From assembly GCA_902363395.1 (NCBI GenBank), contig CABIZZ010000001.1:248001-312000 (forward strand): 64,000 bases of DNA. The letters are read 5' to 3'. Shown in pieces: positions 17,101 to 25,978 of this stretch. The stretch's first letter is position 1. Each line of letters starts with the position of its first letter. The notes below the pieces were generated by a model that did not search any database, was not told the DNA's origin, and worked only from the letters and a program-made list of their open reading frames with translations. A program made the position numbers and the translations under genes. The DNA is from Streptococcaceae bacterium. Lineage in GTDB: Bacteria; Bacillota; Bacilli; Lactobacillales; Streptococcaceae.

Positions 17101-18968
17101 CTGGAAATCTGATCTTTAAACCACTGGCTTTTGAATCAACCCCATCTCTTCTCTACTATCGTGCGCAAGAACCTGGCAAAGATATCAGTAATGTTCTAGC
17201 GATCGAAGTTCCAAAAAATGATAAAGAAATTGCGGGACTTCAATTTGAAGATGGTTTGACCAAGAAGGTTTACCGGGAAGGGGATGCTCTTTCCTTGAAA
17301 GGAGCAACACTCCGTGTTCATTATAAAGATGGCCAAGCAGATCAACTGGTCAACCTCACCAACTCAGGTGTAGAGATTCATGGATTTGACAGTAGCAAGC
17401 TTGGAGAACAACACCTAGAAGTTTCTTACCTTGGTCAGAAATTAGATAAGACTCTCACTGTTTTTGTGGTCAGTGCAGAGGAAGCAGGTGAAAAAGCAGT
17501 TGCTGGTCTAGAATTGACCGACAAACCAAAAGTGGAATATATTGTCGGAGAAGCATTTGAGAAAGAAGGCGGACGCTTTACAGTTGTCTTTGATGATGAA
17601 ACAACCGAAACGCACGCCTTGACAGATGAAGGTGTGGAAGTAACTGGATTTGATGCAAGCAAGGAAGGCCGTCAAACCATCACCGTCCATTACAAAGGAG
17701 CTAGCACAAGCTTTGATGTCCTCGTCAATCCAAAACCAGCTCTCAACGATGAATACCTCAAGCAAAAATTGGCTGAAGCTGAAGCTGCAAAAGCCAAAGT
17801 AGACTTTACATTTGCCAGTCCTGAAGTTAAAGAAGCTTTGCTAGCTGGAATGGCTGCTTCTGAAAAAGTCTTGAAAGAGCATGAAACCAGCACACAAGAT
17901 CAAGTCAATGAGCAGTTGAACCAATTGACCGCTCTCTTGAAAGCCTTGGATGGGCAAGCTAATCTAGTCAAAGAGAAAGACGCTCTTTCTGCTCTGACAG
18001 AGGAAGCGACTGCTCTATTAGCAAGCAAGCCAAATCACCCTTCTGGTGACGCTTTGCAGGCATTGGTTGAGAAAAATAAAGAACTCCTAGACTCTTCAGA
18101 ACTCACTCCTGAAGCGCTCGCAACTGCAAAAACAGGTCTAGAAACCTTGATTGCGCTCCTGAAAGAAGATAAGCCAGCGGTCTTTGTAGACCCTGCGACT
18201 GGAGTCGAAGTTCAATTCTCCAACTTGGAGCCTACTGCTATTAAGGGACTAAAAGTCGCGAAAGTTGAAGCCAATCAGGCAGAAAAAGAAGAACTGAAGG
18301 GACGAGAAGCGACTATCTTTGATATCGAAGGAGTCGATGCAAGTGGTCAGGATGTTGATACCCAGCATCTATCACTTGTGAAAATTCCTGTAGATAAGGA
18401 TAAAGAAGTGGAGCAAGTCCTCTTCTTCCCAGAAGGTCAAGCACCTCAATCCTTAGCCTTTGAGCGAGAAGGAGATACCATTATCTTTACAGCTCCACAC
18501 TTTACCCACTATGCGATTGTCTATAAGGCAGCAAAAACGGAAGGACCAGATCAACCGATTCAACCAGAAGAACCTGCTAAACCTGATCAGCCTGTTCAAC
18601 CAGAGGAGCCTACTAAACCGGATCAACCAGCGACACCAGATCAACCAGTTCAGCCGGAGAATCCAACAAAACCAGAACAACCGGATGGCAATCAACCGTC
18701 ACCAGAACAATTGAATCCGACGAAACCAACTGATCCATTGAATCAAAAGGAAAACGGACCAGATCTTCTGGATCAACGAGTTCAACAGGTTTTGAGTCGC
18801 TATTTAACACCATCTAAAGAAGGAACTTCTCAACAAGATCAAGCTAGCAAGAATACTGACAAGGAATTGCCAACAACGGCAAGTTCAGAGGCTACGTTTG
18901 CAGCAGAAGCTGTTCTCCTAGCAGCGCTTGGCGGATTCCTCTTGGCTGGCAAGAAGAAAGAAGAGTAA
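14166..18968 (+). CDS. Cell-wall-anchored endo-beta-N-acetylglucosaminidase (GH85, EndoD type)
   Basis: Cleaves the chitobiose core of N-glycans, releasing host glycans as nutrients. 1600 residues. A YSIRK-type signal peptide (RFSIRKFSVGVCSALIGLAF) is probably cut after VSA near residue 38. After a Thr/Ala-rich linker the GH85 barrel starts near residue 142 (FDTWDDLLKWEPG); the catalytic pair is in YFINQET, Asn298 and Glu300. Next come beta-sandwich modules, an F5/8C-like carbohydrate-binding region (about 779-924), two similar Ig-like repeats (about 1022-1102 and 1112-1188), a FIVAR-like helical segment (about 1192-1263) and a Pro/Glu/Gln wall linker. The sorting signal near residue 1568 is LPTTA, not LPxTG, followed by a hydrophobic helix and KKKEE. 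ATG 14166 has GGAGG upstream; an earlier in-frame ATG at 14154 overlaps that site. Size and architecture match pneumococcal EndoD. Confidence 0.93.
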   Translation: MKGHQFEKQQRFSIRKFSVGVCSALIGLAFLGTGVVSADETHATNEQPLEASTANTEDVNRLIREAGVYTADAALPTAETAKPVEEATPATTEAGPASTEASPTTTDTPVVSATEQPKVAAEKVEDLPTNEEKQLRPKEVKFDTWDDLLKWEPGKRVDDDLNRASVPLASRFQGKQINEQANPEAKIQALSNMNSKAKDHASVGGEEFKAYAFDYWQYLDSMVFWEGLVPSADVIDAAHRNGVPIYGTLFYNWSSSIKDQERFAETLKEDSEGSKTFPIARKLVDLAKYYGFDGYFINQETTGNLVEPLGPKLRDFLLYTKEYAKSVNYPIKYSWYDAMTYEYGRYHENALGEYNYNFMQPENGENPVDTFFANFNWGKSEVDYSISTAKWINRNPYDVLAGLELQKGGSYKTNVDWNAILDEHGKLRLSLGLYAPDTITGLGKTGEGYHTHEDLFWTGFQGDPTKGKPADQSWYGMSNLVVDKTPITSANFNTSFNTGHGKHWFVDGKISKEGEWNYRSVSGYLPTWRWWVEHSEDSTPLKGRYDFDQAYNGGNSLTFEGDLKANSSQNVMLYSTKIPVTETTKLSVSHKGGVGAAAWVAVATKEDYSEYEWKELTPSADWSTQTFDLGGLAGKTIYAVKMFFDHDADVKDYKFNLGQLSITSNQEKPVAPSEVTVRAKRLQNAQEAEAVLNFKGVADADYYEVYEKDGDNWRLLTGSSATTVYLPKVSRSASAEGTTQDLKVVAVGKNGQRSDAGTVAFDWGMTVSDTSLPKALAPNVVIGAKVIGSSFPDADGSEGIEGMLNGTITSLSDKWSSAQLSGTVDIRLTQPRTIVRWVMDHAGAGGESVDDGKMNTRDFDLYYKDEAGEWKLAKEVRGNKAHVSDITLDHPIKAQEWRLHVITADNGTPWQAIRIYNWKMYESLDTETVNIPMKHAAAQNLGNHFVQVGFKDVPANTTLTLYADKEATSPIATMTADQAGNLIFKPLAFESTPSLLYYRAQEPGKDISNVLAIEVPKNDKEIAGLQFEDGLTKKVYREGDALSLKGATLRVHYKDGQADQLVNLTNSGVEIHGFDSSKLGEQHLEVSYLGQKLDKTLTVFVVSAEEAGEKAVAGLELTDKPKVEYIVGEAFEKEGGRFTVVFDDETTETHALTDEGVEVTGFDASKEGRQTITVHYKGASTSFDVLVNPKPALNDEYLKQKLAEAEAAKAKVDFTFASPEVKEALLAGMAASEKVLKEHETSTQDQVNEQLNQLTALLKALDGQANLVKEKDALSALTEEATALLASKPNHPSGDALQALVEKNKELLDSSELTPEALATAKTGLETLIALLKEDKPAVFVDPATGVEVQFSNLEPTAIKGLKVAKVEANQAEKEELKGREATIFDIEGVDASGQDVDTQHLSLVKIPVDKDKEVEQVLFFPEGQAPQSLAFEREGDTIIFTAPHFTHYAIVYKAAKTEGPDQPIQPEEPAKPDQPVQPEEPTKPDQPATPDQPVQPENPTKPEQPDGNQPSPEQLNPTKPTDPLNQKENGPDLLDQRVQQVLSRYLTPSKEGTSQQDQASKNTDKELPTTASSEATFAAEAVLLAALGGFLLAGKKKEE

Positions 18969-19014
18969 CTTTTTAGGTGTTTTGATACTGACTGAAACGG
19001 TCATGATGAATCGT

Positions 19015-19047
19015 AAACCTCCTTTGTGAAAAACAAGGGAGGTTTTA
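19015..19047 (+). terminator. Terminator of the glycosidase gene
   Basis: AAACCTCCTTTG pairs with CAAGGGAGGTTT (one G-T) and is followed by TTTA. Confidence 0.75.
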
Positions 19048-19091
19048 TGATGCAGATTCTAATCGAGGAGCATGGCTTCAGACTTGCTAAT

Positions 19092-19126
19092 AAGAGGTAG
19101 AAATCCACTATTTTTCTACCTCTTTT
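19092..19126. terminator. Second terminator-like hairpin before pgk
   Basis: AAGAGGTAGAAA pairs perfectly with TTTCTACCTCTT around a 9-nt loop; followed by a short T run. Confidence 0.75.
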
Positions 19127-19136
19127 ACAGCTTTTG

Positions 19137-19145
19137 TGATATAAT
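19137..19145 (+). promoter_or_regulatory. Extended -10 promoter of pgk
   Basis: TGATATAAT, 34 bp before the pgk ATG; no clear -35. Confidence 0.75.
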
Positions 19146-19179
19146 TATCATGTATTAAAAATAGAAGGAGTCATATCCA

Positions 19180-20379
19180 ATGGCAAAATTGACTGTTAAA
19201 GACGTTGACTTGAAAGGGAAAAAAGTTCTCGTTCGTGTTGACTTCAACGTACCTGTAAAAGATGGCGTGATCACTAACGACAACCGTATCACTGCTGCTC
19301 TTCCAACAATCAAGTACATCCTTGAACAAGGTGGACGTGCGATCCTCTTCTCTCACCTTGGACGTGTAAAAGAAGAAGCAGACAAAGAAGGTAAATCACT
19401 TGCTCCTGTAGCGGCTGACTTGGCTGCTAAATTGGGTCAAGACGTTAAATTTATCCCAGGTGTTACACGTGGTGCTGAATTGGAAGCAGCTGTTAACGCT
19501 CTTGAAGATGGACAAGTTCTCTTGGTTGAAAACACTCGTTTCGAAGATGTTGACGGCAAGAAAGAATCTAAAAATGATCCTGAACTTGGTAAATACTGGG
19601 CATCACTTGGAGATGGTATCTTTGTAAACGATGCCTTCGGTACAGCTCACCGTGCACACGCATCTAACGTTGGTATCTCTGCAAACGTTGATAAAGCCGT
19701 TGCTGGATTCCTTCTTGAAAACGAAATTGCTTACATCAAAGAAGCAGTTGAAGCTCCAGAACGTCCATTCGTAGCTATCCTTGGTGGATCAAAAGTATCT
19801 GACAAGATCGGTGTTATCGAAAACTTGCTTGAAAAAGCTGATAAAGTCCTTATCGGTGGTGGGATGACTTACACATTCTACAAAGCTCAAGGTATCGAAA
19901 TCGGTAACTCACTTGTAGAAGAAGACAAATTGGATGTGGCGAAAGCTCTTCTTGAAAAATCAAACGGCAAATTGATCTTGCCAGTTGACTCAAAAGAAGC
20001 AAACGCATTTGCTGACTACACTGAAGTGAAAGACACTGAAGGTGAAGCAGTAGATCCAGGATTCCTTGGTCTTGATATCGGTCCTAAATCAATCGCTAAA
20101 TTCGATCAAGAATTGACTGGTGCGAAAACAGTTGTATGGAATGGTCCTATGGGTGTATTTGAAAACCCTGACTTCCAAGCTGGTACAATCGGTGTAATGG
20201 ACGCTATCGTGAAACAACCAGGCGTTAAATCAATCATCGGTGGTGGTGACTCAGCTGCCGCAGCGATCAACCTTGGACGTGCAGACAAATTCTCATGGAT
20301 CTCTACTGGTGGTGGTGCTTCTATGGAACTCCTTGAAGGTAAAGAACTTCCAGGATTGGCTGCTCTTACAGATAAATAA
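19180..20379 (+). CDS. pgk: Phosphoglycerate kinase
   Basis: Transfers phosphate from 1,3-bisphosphoglycerate to ADP in glycolysis. 399 residues with strong codon bias. The N-terminal motif [11 protein letters not shown], the substrate-binding RAHASNVGI and the C-terminal nucleotide-binding [10 protein letters not shown] and [13 protein letters not shown] are all present. An AGAAGGAG site lies 8 nt upstream of the ATG. gapA and pgk flank the glycosidase gene but each has its own promoter and terminator. Confidence 0.98.
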   Translation: MAKLTVKDVDLKGKKVLVRVDFNVPVKDGVITNDNRITAALPTIKYILEQGGRAILFSHLGRVKEEADKEGKSLAPVAADLAAKLGQDVKFIPGVTRGAELEAAVNALEDGQVLLVENTRFEDVDGKKESKNDPELGKYWASLGDGIFVNDAFGTAHRAHASNVGISANVDKAVAGFLLENEIAYIKEAVEAPERPFVAILGGSKVSDKIGVIENLLEKADKVLIGGGMTYTFYKAQGIEIGNSLVEEDKLDVAKALLEKSNGKLILPVDSKEANAFADYTEVKDTEGEAVDPGFLGLDIGPKSIAKFDQELTGAKTVVWNGPMGVFENPDFQAGTIGVMDAIVKQPGVKSIIGGGDSAAAAINLGRADKFSWISTGGGASMELLEGKELPGLAALTDK

Positions 20380-20392
20380 TCTAATGAGAATG

Positions 20393-20424
20393 AAAAGAGT
20401 TGGGAAACCAACTCTTTTTTCTTT
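20393..20424 (+). terminator. pgk terminator
   Basis: AAAGAGTTGG pairs with CCAACTCTTT around a GAAA loop and is followed by a T-rich tract. Confidence 0.9.
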
Positions 20425-20457
20425 CTATTTTTACCTGTTCTCTCCTTTCTGAAAATA

Positions 20458-20466
20458 TGGTAGAAT
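20458..20466 (+). promoter_or_regulatory. Extended -10 promoter of the FUSC-type gene
   Basis: TGGTAGAAT, 25 bp before the start codon. Confidence 0.6.
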
Positions 20467-20491
20467 AATAGAGATAGAAAGATAGGTGACC

Positions 20492-21025
20492 ATGGATTAC
20501 TTTAAACGACACAAATTTGATTGGTCCAAATTCCGTTTGGGGATGAGAACCTTTAAAACAGGGATTGCCGTTTTTATTGTACTACTTATTTTTGGAATAT
20601 TTGGCTGGCGCGGCCTTCAGATCGGGACCTTGACAGCTGTTTTTAGTTTGAGGGAAGACTTTGATAAGAGTGTCCACTTCGGGGCTTCGCGTGTCATGGG
20701 CAATAGTATCGGAGGTTTTTATGCTGTTTTGTTCTTCCTTTTAAAAACGCTCTTTCATGGGGCGTATTGGGTAACTCTGATTTTTGTCCCAATTGCGACT
20801 ATGTTAACCATTATGACAAATGTCGCTATGAATAATAAAGCAGGAATTATCGGAGGAGTTTCGGCAATGCTGATCATTACTCTCTCGATTCCTAACGGAG
20901 AAACCTTCTTGTATGTTTTTGCCCGAATATTTGAGACCTTTATCGGCGTTTTTGTTGCGATTTTGGTCAATTCGGATGTCGATCGCATTCGAGATTTTCT
21001 CAAGAAGTACAAAAAATCTATGTAA
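20492..21025 (+). CDS. FUSC/aromatic acid exporter-like membrane protein
   Basis: A 177-residue protein with about four or five membrane helices after a short basic N-terminus (MDYFKRHKFDWSKFRLGMRT), ending in a basic tail. The helix-loop pattern with GWRGLQIGTLTAVFSLREDF and the later NNKAGIIGGVSAMLIIT resembles the N-terminal membrane domain of the FUSC/DUF939 (ArAE_1) family, known for efflux of aromatic acids. It lacks the soluble C-terminal domain of larger members. The ATG at 20492 follows GATAGGTG; a GTG two codons upstream is in frame. The gene lies directly before glnR and its stop overlaps the GlnR operator. Confidence 0.8.
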   Translation: MDYFKRHKFDWSKFRLGMRTFKTGIAVFIVLLIFGIFGWRGLQIGTLTAVFSLREDFDKSVHFGASRVMGNSIGGFYAVLFFLLKTLFHGAYWVTLIFVPIATMLTIMTNVAMNNKAGIIGGVSAMLIITLSIPNGETFLYVFARIFETFIGVFVAILVNSDVDRIRDFLKKYKKSM

Positions 21026-21037
21026 GATTATATAACA
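21021..21037 (+). promoter_or_regulatory. GlnR operator of the glnRA operon
   Basis: TGTAAGATTATATAACA is an exact match to the GlnR/TnrA consensus TGTNA-N7-TNACA. It overlaps the stop codon of the upstream gene and ends 7 bp before the -35 of glnR. Confidence 0.85.
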
Positions 21038-21044
21038 TTTAATC

Positions 21045-21072
21045 TTGACATAGATTTTTTTTTCGATATAAT
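21045..21072 (+). promoter_or_regulatory. Promoter of glnR-glnA
   Basis: TTGACA (21045-21050), 16-bp spacer rich in T, TATAAT (21067-21072). Confidence 0.85.
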
Positions 21073-21092
21073 AGAATAGAAAGAGGAATGGT

Positions 21093-21458
21093 ATGAAGGA
21101 AAAGGAATTACGACGAACATTAGCGGTCTTTCCGATTGGTAGTGTTATGAAATTGACAGATTTAACAGCTCGTCAAATTCGCTACTATGAAGATCAACAA
21201 CTCATTACTCCAGATCGTACAGAGGGCAATCGTCGGATGTTTTCTCTCAACGATATGGATCGCCTGTTGGAGATTAAGGATTACTTATCTGAAGGCCTTA
21301 ATATTGCAGGGATTAAAAAACGGATTGCTGAGAAAGAAGCTCAACGTCAAGCTGCCAAGATTGTTAGTGAAAAGGATGTCCGCAAGGCCCTTCACCGTGA
21401 CATTCTCCAGCAAAGCCGCTTTCATACGACCTCATCGCCATATGGTCAGTTACGCTGA
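21093..21458 (+). CDS. glnR: MerR-family nitrogen regulator GlnR
   Basis: Represses glutamine and ammonium uptake genes and glnRA when glutamine is plentiful; in the family, feedback-inhibited glutamine synthetase stabilises its DNA binding. 121 residues. The MerR winged helix is visible in [26 protein letters not shown] and [21 protein letters not shown], followed by the dimer helix and a short C-terminal autoinhibitory tail. It precedes glnA by 41 bp and has a GlnR box in its own promoter. Confidence 0.96.
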   Translation: MKEKELRRTLAVFPIGSVMKLTDLTARQIRYYEDQQLITPDRTEGNRRMFSLNDMDRLLEIKDYLSEGLNIAGIKKRIAEKEAQRQAAKIVSEKDVRKALHRDILQQSRFHTTSSPYGQLR

Positions 21459-21499
21459 TCATTCTTTTTGCTCAATGCTATACTCATAAGGAGACACAC

Positions 21500-22846
21500 A
21501 TGTCAATTACTGTTGAAGATATTCGTCGCGAAGTCAAAGAAAAAAATGTAACCTTTATTCGGTTGATGTTCTCTGATATCTTAGGGACCATGAAAAACGT
21601 TGAAATTCCAGCGACAGATGAACAGTTGGAAAAGGTTCTCTCAAACAAGGCTATGTTTGATGGATCTTCTATTGAAGGGTTTGTTCGTATCAACGAATCA
21701 GATATGTACCTATACCCTGATTTGGACACTTGGACAGTCTTTCCTTGGGGAGATGAGAACGGCAGTGTCGCAGGATTGATCTGTGATGTCTATACAACAG
21801 AAGGGGAACCTTTTGCAGGAGACCCACGTGGGAACCTCAAACGTGCCCTTCGTCACATGGAAGAAGTTGGCTTCAAATCTTTCAACCTTGGACCAGAGCC
21901 AGAATTCTTCCTCTTTAAGCTTGATGAAAATGGAGATCCAACTCTTGAGGTAAATGACAAGGGTGGTTACTTTGATTTGGCGCCTACAGACCTTGCTGAT
22001 AACACTCGTCGTGAGATTGTTAACGTCTTGACCAAAATGGGATTTGAAGTAGAAGCTAGTCACCACGAAGTGGCCGTAGGTCAGCATGAAATTGACTTTA
22101 AGTACGATGAAGTGCTTCGTGCTTGTGACAAGATTCAAATCTTTAAACTCGTTGTCAAAACCATTGCTCGCAAACATGGTTTGTATGCAACCTTTATGGC
22201 CAAGCCAAAATTTGGGATCGCTGGTTCCGGGATGCACTGCAATATGTCCTTGTTCGATGCTGAAGGAAACAATGCCTTCTTTGATCCAAATGATCCAAAA
22301 GGAATGCAGTTGTCAGAAACAGCTTATCACTTCCTTGGCGGTTTGATCAAGCACGCCTACAACTACACAGCCATCATGAACCCAACAGTTAACTCTTACA
22401 AACGTTTGGTTCCAGGCTATGAAGCTCCTGTTTACATCGCTTGGGCTGGCCGCAACCGTTCACCATTGGTCCGTGTACCAGCTTCACGCGGTATGGGAAC
22501 ACGCCTTGAGTTGCGCTCAGTAGACCCAATGGCCAACCCTTATATTGCTATGGCTGTTCTTTTGGAAGTTGGTTTGCACGGGATTGAAAACAAAATCGAA
22601 GCACCAGCTCCTATCGAAGAAAACATCTACATCATGACTGCAGAAGAGCGTAAAGAAGCTGGAATCACTGACCTCCCATCTACTCTTCACAATGCTTTGA
22701 AAGCCTTGACTGAAGATGAAGTAGTTAAGGATGCTCTTGGTGAACATATCTATACCAGCTTCTTGGAAGCCAAACGGATCGAGTGGGCAAGTTATGCAAC
22801 CTTCGTTTCACAATGGGAAATTGATAACTATTTGGACTTGTATTAA
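21500..22846 (+). CDS. glnA: Glutamine synthetase type I
   Basis: Makes glutamine from glutamate, ammonia and ATP. 448 residues. Motifs: FDGSSIEGF near the N-terminus, GPEPEFFLF, the [13 protein letters not shown] metal/ATP site, [17 protein letters not shown] and [24 protein letters not shown]. No adenylylation-type tyrosine motif is evident, consistent with the GSI-alpha, feedback-regulated type of firmicutes. Second gene of glnRA, with AAGGAG upstream. Confidence 0.97.
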   Translation: MSITVEDIRREVKEKNVTFIRLMFSDILGTMKNVEIPATDEQLEKVLSNKAMFDGSSIEGFVRINESDMYLYPDLDTWTVFPWGDENGSVAGLICDVYTTEGEPFAGDPRGNLKRALRHMEEVGFKSFNLGPEPEFFLFKLDENGDPTLEVNDKGGYFDLAPTDLADNTRREIVNVLTKMGFEVEASHHEVAVGQHEIDFKYDEVLRACDKIQIFKLVVKTIARKHGLYATFMAKPKFGIAGSGMHCNMSLFDAEGNNAFFDPNDPKGMQLSETAYHFLGGLIKHAYNYTAIMNPTVNSYKRLVPGYEAPVYIAWAGRNRSPLVRVPASRGMGTRLELRSVDPMANPYIAMAVLLEVGLHGIENKIEAPAPIEENIYIMTAEERKEAGITDLPSTLHNALKALTEDEVVKDALGEHIYTSFLEAKRIEWASYATFVSQWEIDNYLDLY

Positions 22847-22864
22847 GCAAATTCATACAAAAAT

Positions 22865-23038
22865 GAGAGTGGGACAGAAATCGGTAATTCGTTAGAATTC
22901 GATTTCGTCGTCCCACCTCCGCACAGTTGAGTAGGGTTGTAAAAGCTGATGAAATCAGCGTAGTAGAGCCCACTCAACCACTGCGTCTTGCTCGAAAATC
23001 CAAAAACAATTAAGAGGCTAGGACTTTTGTCCCAGCCT
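22865..23038 (+). repeat. 174-bp hairpin-rich intergenic repeat, copy 1
   Basis: Differs from the copy at 49535-49708 at only four positions. The ends are imperfect inverted repeats (AGAGTGGGACAGAAATC versus AGGCTGGGACAAAAGTC, 13 of 17 matching). Inside are a long hairpin (GTGGGAC...GTCCCAC, 22869-22916), a second stem (GTTGAGT...ACTCAAC) containing GCTGAT/ATCAGC, and a terminal terminator-like hairpin GAGGCTAGGAC/GTCCCAGCCTC. It lies between convergent glnA and rnjA. No transposase; MITE-like or a functional RNA. Confidence 0.9.
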
Positions 23039-23050
23039 CATGTTTAGATA

Positions 23051-23085
23051 AAAAAAGGAGAAGAGCCCTAGGTTCTCCTCCTTTT
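23051..23085. terminator. Terminator between copy 1 of the repeat and rnjA
   Basis: AAAAAAAGGAGAA and TTCTCCTCCTTTT arms form an imperfect stem. On the minus strand it ends in a T run after the rnjA stop. Confidence 0.6.
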
Positions 23086-23094
23086 CTGGTTTCT

Positions 23095-24777
23095 TTAATC
23101 TTCTTCATCTGGTGTCAAAATCATCGGGATGATGATAGGTTCACGTTCCGTACTTTCGTATAGGAAAGGACGAAGGGCGTTGACAATGGCACCGTGTACG
23201 GTTTGAATATTGGCATCTTTGTTCTTCAAGGCGATTCGAATAGCATTGAAGAGGATGAATTGACTTTCACGGATCAGGTCACCGGACTCTCTCATATAGA
23301 TGAAGCCACGGCTGAGGATATCTGGTCCAGCTAAAATCATTTTCGACTTGAAGTCAACTGTCGCAACAGCTAGGACAACCCCATCTTCTGATAAATCTTT
23401 GCGGTCACGAAGGACAGCCGCTCCGATTTCTCCGATGCGATTTCCATCGACATAGATATCTTGAGCATTGAAGCTTCCTGCAATACGAGCTGAGTCAGCC
23501 GTCAGGGCAAGAACATCTCCGTTGCTCATGATGAAGATGTTATCTTTTTCTACTCCACAATCACGCGCAAGTCCAGCGTGAATCTTCTGCATGCGGTACT
23601 CACCGTGGACAGGCATGAAGTATTTGGGTTTGATCAAGCGCAACATGAGCTTTTGTTCTTGTTGGCCACCGTGTCCAGAGGTATGGATGTTGTTGATCTT
23701 CCCGTGAATGACATCGACCCCCGCTTCGGAAATCGTATTGATCAATTTATTCACACTAGTTGTATTCCCAGGAATTGGACTAGATGAGAAGATAACGGTA
23801 TCACCCGGTTGCAATTGCACCTGGCGGTGGGTTCCGTTAGCGATACGAGACAGTGCAGCCATAGGCTCCCCTTGGCTACCTGTACACATAATGAGGATTT
23901 CGTTTGCCGGGTAGTCTTTGATTTCACTTGGTTCAATAATCGTTCCAGGTGGTACCTTGATATAGCCAAGTTCAATTCCGTTGACAATGGCTTTTTCCAT
24001 CGAGCGTCCAAAGACAACAATCTTGCGGCCAGTTTTAACAGCGGCATCTGCAGCCTGTTGGAGACGGAAGATGTTGGATGCAAAGGAAGCAAAGATGATG
24101 CGTCCATGAATGCCTTCAATAATCTTCATAATGGATTGGCCAACGACTTTTTCAGAGTTGGTAAAGGTTGGGACTTCCGCGTTGGTTGAGTCAGAAAGCA
24201 GACAGAGGACGCCTTCCTCTCCTAGTGCAGCCATCCGGTGAAGGTCGGCCGGCTCTCCTACAGGTGTGAAGTCAAATTTAAAGTCTCCCGTGCAGACGAT
24301 TTTTCCTTGAGGCGTATGAAGAACAATCCCCAAAGGTTCTGGAATGGAGTGGGTTGTACGGAAGAAGGTCGCTTTAATATGCTTAAAGGTCAACTCCGTA
24401 TTTTGGTTGATTTCATAGAGTTTGGCACCACGAAGGAGACCATGCTCTTCCAATTTTCCACGAATAAGGGCTAGGGCCAAAGGTCCAGCATAGATTGGCA
24501 CATTGGCTTGCTTCAAGAGGAAGGGAATTCCTCCGATGTGGTCTTCATGCCCGTGGGTAATCAAGACACCTTTGACACGGTCGATATTTTCAACGATATA
24601 GGAATAGTCAGGAATCACGTAATCGATCCCTAACAAATCATCTTCAGGGAACTTGATTCCAGCATCTACAATGATGATTTCGTCTTGGTATTCAATCCCA
24701 TAGGTATTTTTACCGATTTCCCCGAGACCTCCAATGGCGAAAACACCAACTTCTTCAGGTTTTAAGGTATATGCCAT
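23095..24777 (-). CDS. rnjA: Ribonuclease J1
   Basis: Metallo-beta-lactamase RNase with endonuclease and 5'-3' exonuclease activity, central to mRNA decay and rRNA maturation in firmicutes. 560 residues. Visible are the zinc motif HGHEDHIGG, the beta-CASP region ([14 protein letters not shown]), the DxH-type MPVHGEYRM and a C-terminal domain. The [24 protein letters not shown] start is typical of RNase J1. It is the second gene of the rpoY-rnjA operon, with a 3-bp gap. Confidence 0.95.
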   Translation of the reverse strand: MAYTLKPEEVGVFAIGGLGEIGKNTYGIEYQDEIIIVDAGIKFPEDDLLGIDYVIPDYSYIVENIDRVKGVLITHGHEDHIGGIPFLLKQANVPIYAGPLALALIRGKLEEHGLLRGAKLYEINQNTELTFKHIKATFFRTTHSIPEPLGIVLHTPQGKIVCTGDFKFDFTPVGEPADLHRMAALGEEGVLCLLSDSTNAEVPTFTNSEKVVGQSIMKIIEGIHGRIIFASFASNIFRLQQAADAAVKTGRKIVVFGRSMEKAIVNGIELGYIKVPPGTIIEPSEIKDYPANEILIMCTGSQGEPMAALSRIANGTHRQVQLQPGDTVIFSSSPIPGNTTSVNKLINTISEAGVDVIHGKINNIHTSGHGGQQEQKLMLRLIKPKYFMPVHGEYRMQKIHAGLARDCGVEKDNIFIMSNGDVLALTADSARIAGSFNAQDIYVDGNRIGEIGAAVLRDRKDLSEDGVVLAVATVDFKSKMILAGPDILSRGFIYMRESGDLIRESQFILFNAIRIALKNKDANIQTVHGAIVNALRPFLYESTEREPIIIPMILTPDEED

Positions 24778-24780
24778 GGA

Positions 24781-25011
24781 TTAGAACTCCGTAATTTCAA
24801 ATGCGCCAGACTCTTTTTCATATTCTAGGTGTTGGTCTGACAAGAGAGTGATAAATTCGATGTTGTAAGATGTATTTTCTTCAACAAGGCGACGAGCTTC
24901 AATGCGTCCTTCTAACTCATTCTTCGCATCAATATCGAGATAGAGGGCATGAGTCGTTTCACGACGAGGGTTGCGTTCTTTTGTTTCTTGGTAGAAAACT
25001 TTGTAAATCAT
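24781..25011 (-). CDS. rpoY: RNA polymerase epsilon subunit (RpoY)
   Basis: A 76-residue accessory subunit of firmicute RNA polymerase that binds near the secondary-channel/jaw region. The sequence [18 protein letters not shown], with ALYLDIDA, is characteristic (former DUF1447). The frame is open 23 codons upstream, but the ATG at 25011 has AAAGGAACC 8 nt before it and is the family start. Always next to rnjA in streptococci. Confidence 0.94.
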   Translation of the reverse strand: MIYKVFYQETKERNPRRETTHALYLDIDAKNELEGRIEARRLVEENTSYNIEFITLLSDQHLEYEKESGAFEITEF

Positions 25012-25134
25012 TTCGTTTCGGTTCCTTTCACTTGTTCGGACTGTAGCAGAAAAGAAACAGCTAGTAGCTAGCTGAGACACCTATTCTTGCTTTCTTTTGT
25101 CCTGATTCGATACAATTATTATCCATTATACCAT

Positions 25135-25143
25135 AAATAGGCT
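25135..25143 (-). promoter_or_regulatory. Extended -10 promoter of rpoY-rnjA
   Basis: On the minus strand TGGTATAAT. The predicted leader is about 115 nt. Confidence 0.65.
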
Positions 25144-25294
25144 CTAAGGAAAAGATGCAAGCGGGTTCTGAGAGCAGAAGGAAGCGCTTTTTTAGAAGGG
25201 ATAGAGAGCTGGTGATTTCACAGTCTGGGGGTGCTTCCTCTACCGTTTGGCGTCTATTTGTAGTATAATATGAAGCAGACAACGAGGAGAAAAC

Positions 25295-25978
25295 ATGAAA
25301 GTATTAGCATTTGACACCTCCAGTAAGGCCCTATCCGTTGCCCTTTTGGAGGAAGAAAACCGATTAGCAGAGTTGACACTGACGATCAAGAAAAACCACA
25401 GCATTACCTTGATGCCTACTATTGAATTTTTAATGGCCAGCATTGATTGGAGACCGACGGATTTGGACCGTATCGTAGTAGCAGAAGGGCCTGGATCTTA
25501 TACTGGCTTACGGATCGCGGTAGCAACGGCTAAAACCCTAGCTCAAACGCTAAAGATTGACTTAGTAGGGGTGTCGAGCTTACTAGCCTTGGTACCAGAA
25601 GAGATAGAAGGTCTAGCCATTCCAGTAATGGATGCGCGGCGCAACCATGTCTATGCGGGCTTTTACCAAGAGGATCAGCTAGTCTACCCGGAGGCTCACC
25701 TTTCTTTTGAAGCCGTATTAGATAGAGCAAAGGGAGCTGAAAAGGTGACCTTCCTTGGGGAAGTCGAAGCCTTTCGTGAGCAGATACAAGAAGCCTTGCC
25801 AAATGCTCAGATGGTAGAAACCCTACCGGATGCGGTACGGATCGGTCGACTAGGACTTACAAAAGAAGCTGTCTCCGTCCATGGTTTTGTGCCCAACTAC
25901 CTCAAGCGGGTAGAAGCTGAGGAAAACTGGCTCAAGGACCATCAAGAGTCCGGTCAGTCCTACATCAAACGCTTATGA
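25295..25978 (+). CDS. tsaB: tRNA threonylcarbamoyladenosine biosynthesis protein TsaB
   Basis: ASKHA-fold partner of TsaD in the complex that transfers threonylcarbamoyl from TC-AMP to A37 of ANN-decoding tRNAs. 227 residues, starting with MKVLAFDTSSKALSVAL and containing VAEGPGSYTGLRI, the family signature. First gene of tsaB-rimI-tsaD; the 3' end overlaps rimI by 4 bp. The start has GAGGAG upstream; a TATAAT at 25264-25269 is the likely -10. Confidence 0.95.
   Translation: MKVLAFDTSSKALSVALLEEENRLAELTLTIKKNHSITLMPTIEFLMASIDWRPTDLDRIVVAEGPGSYTGLRIAVATAKTLAQTLKIDLVGVSSLLALVPEEIEGLAIPVMDARRNHVYAGFYQEDQLVYPEAHLSFEAVLDRAKGAEKVTFLGEVEAFREQIQEALPNAQMVETLPDAVRIGRLGLTKEAVSVHGFVPNYLKRVEAEENWLKDHQESGQSYIKRL

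Noticed and set aside
18540..18720. Tandem repeat at the glycosidase 3' end as a separate repeat element
   Set aside because: It encodes the Pro/Glu/Gln wall-spanning linker and is explained by the protein.
22725..22973. Minus-strand open frame starting MGSTTLISSAFTTLLNCAEV, and its twin at 49422-49643
   Set aside because: The shared part lies inside the 174-bp repeat and the two frames diverge outside it; the first continues through the glnA 3' end. It is a by-product of the repeat, not a gene.
25187..25200. GGAAGCGCTTTTTT between rpoY and tsaB as a cre site
   Set aside because: Core matches but both ends fail; four mismatches.
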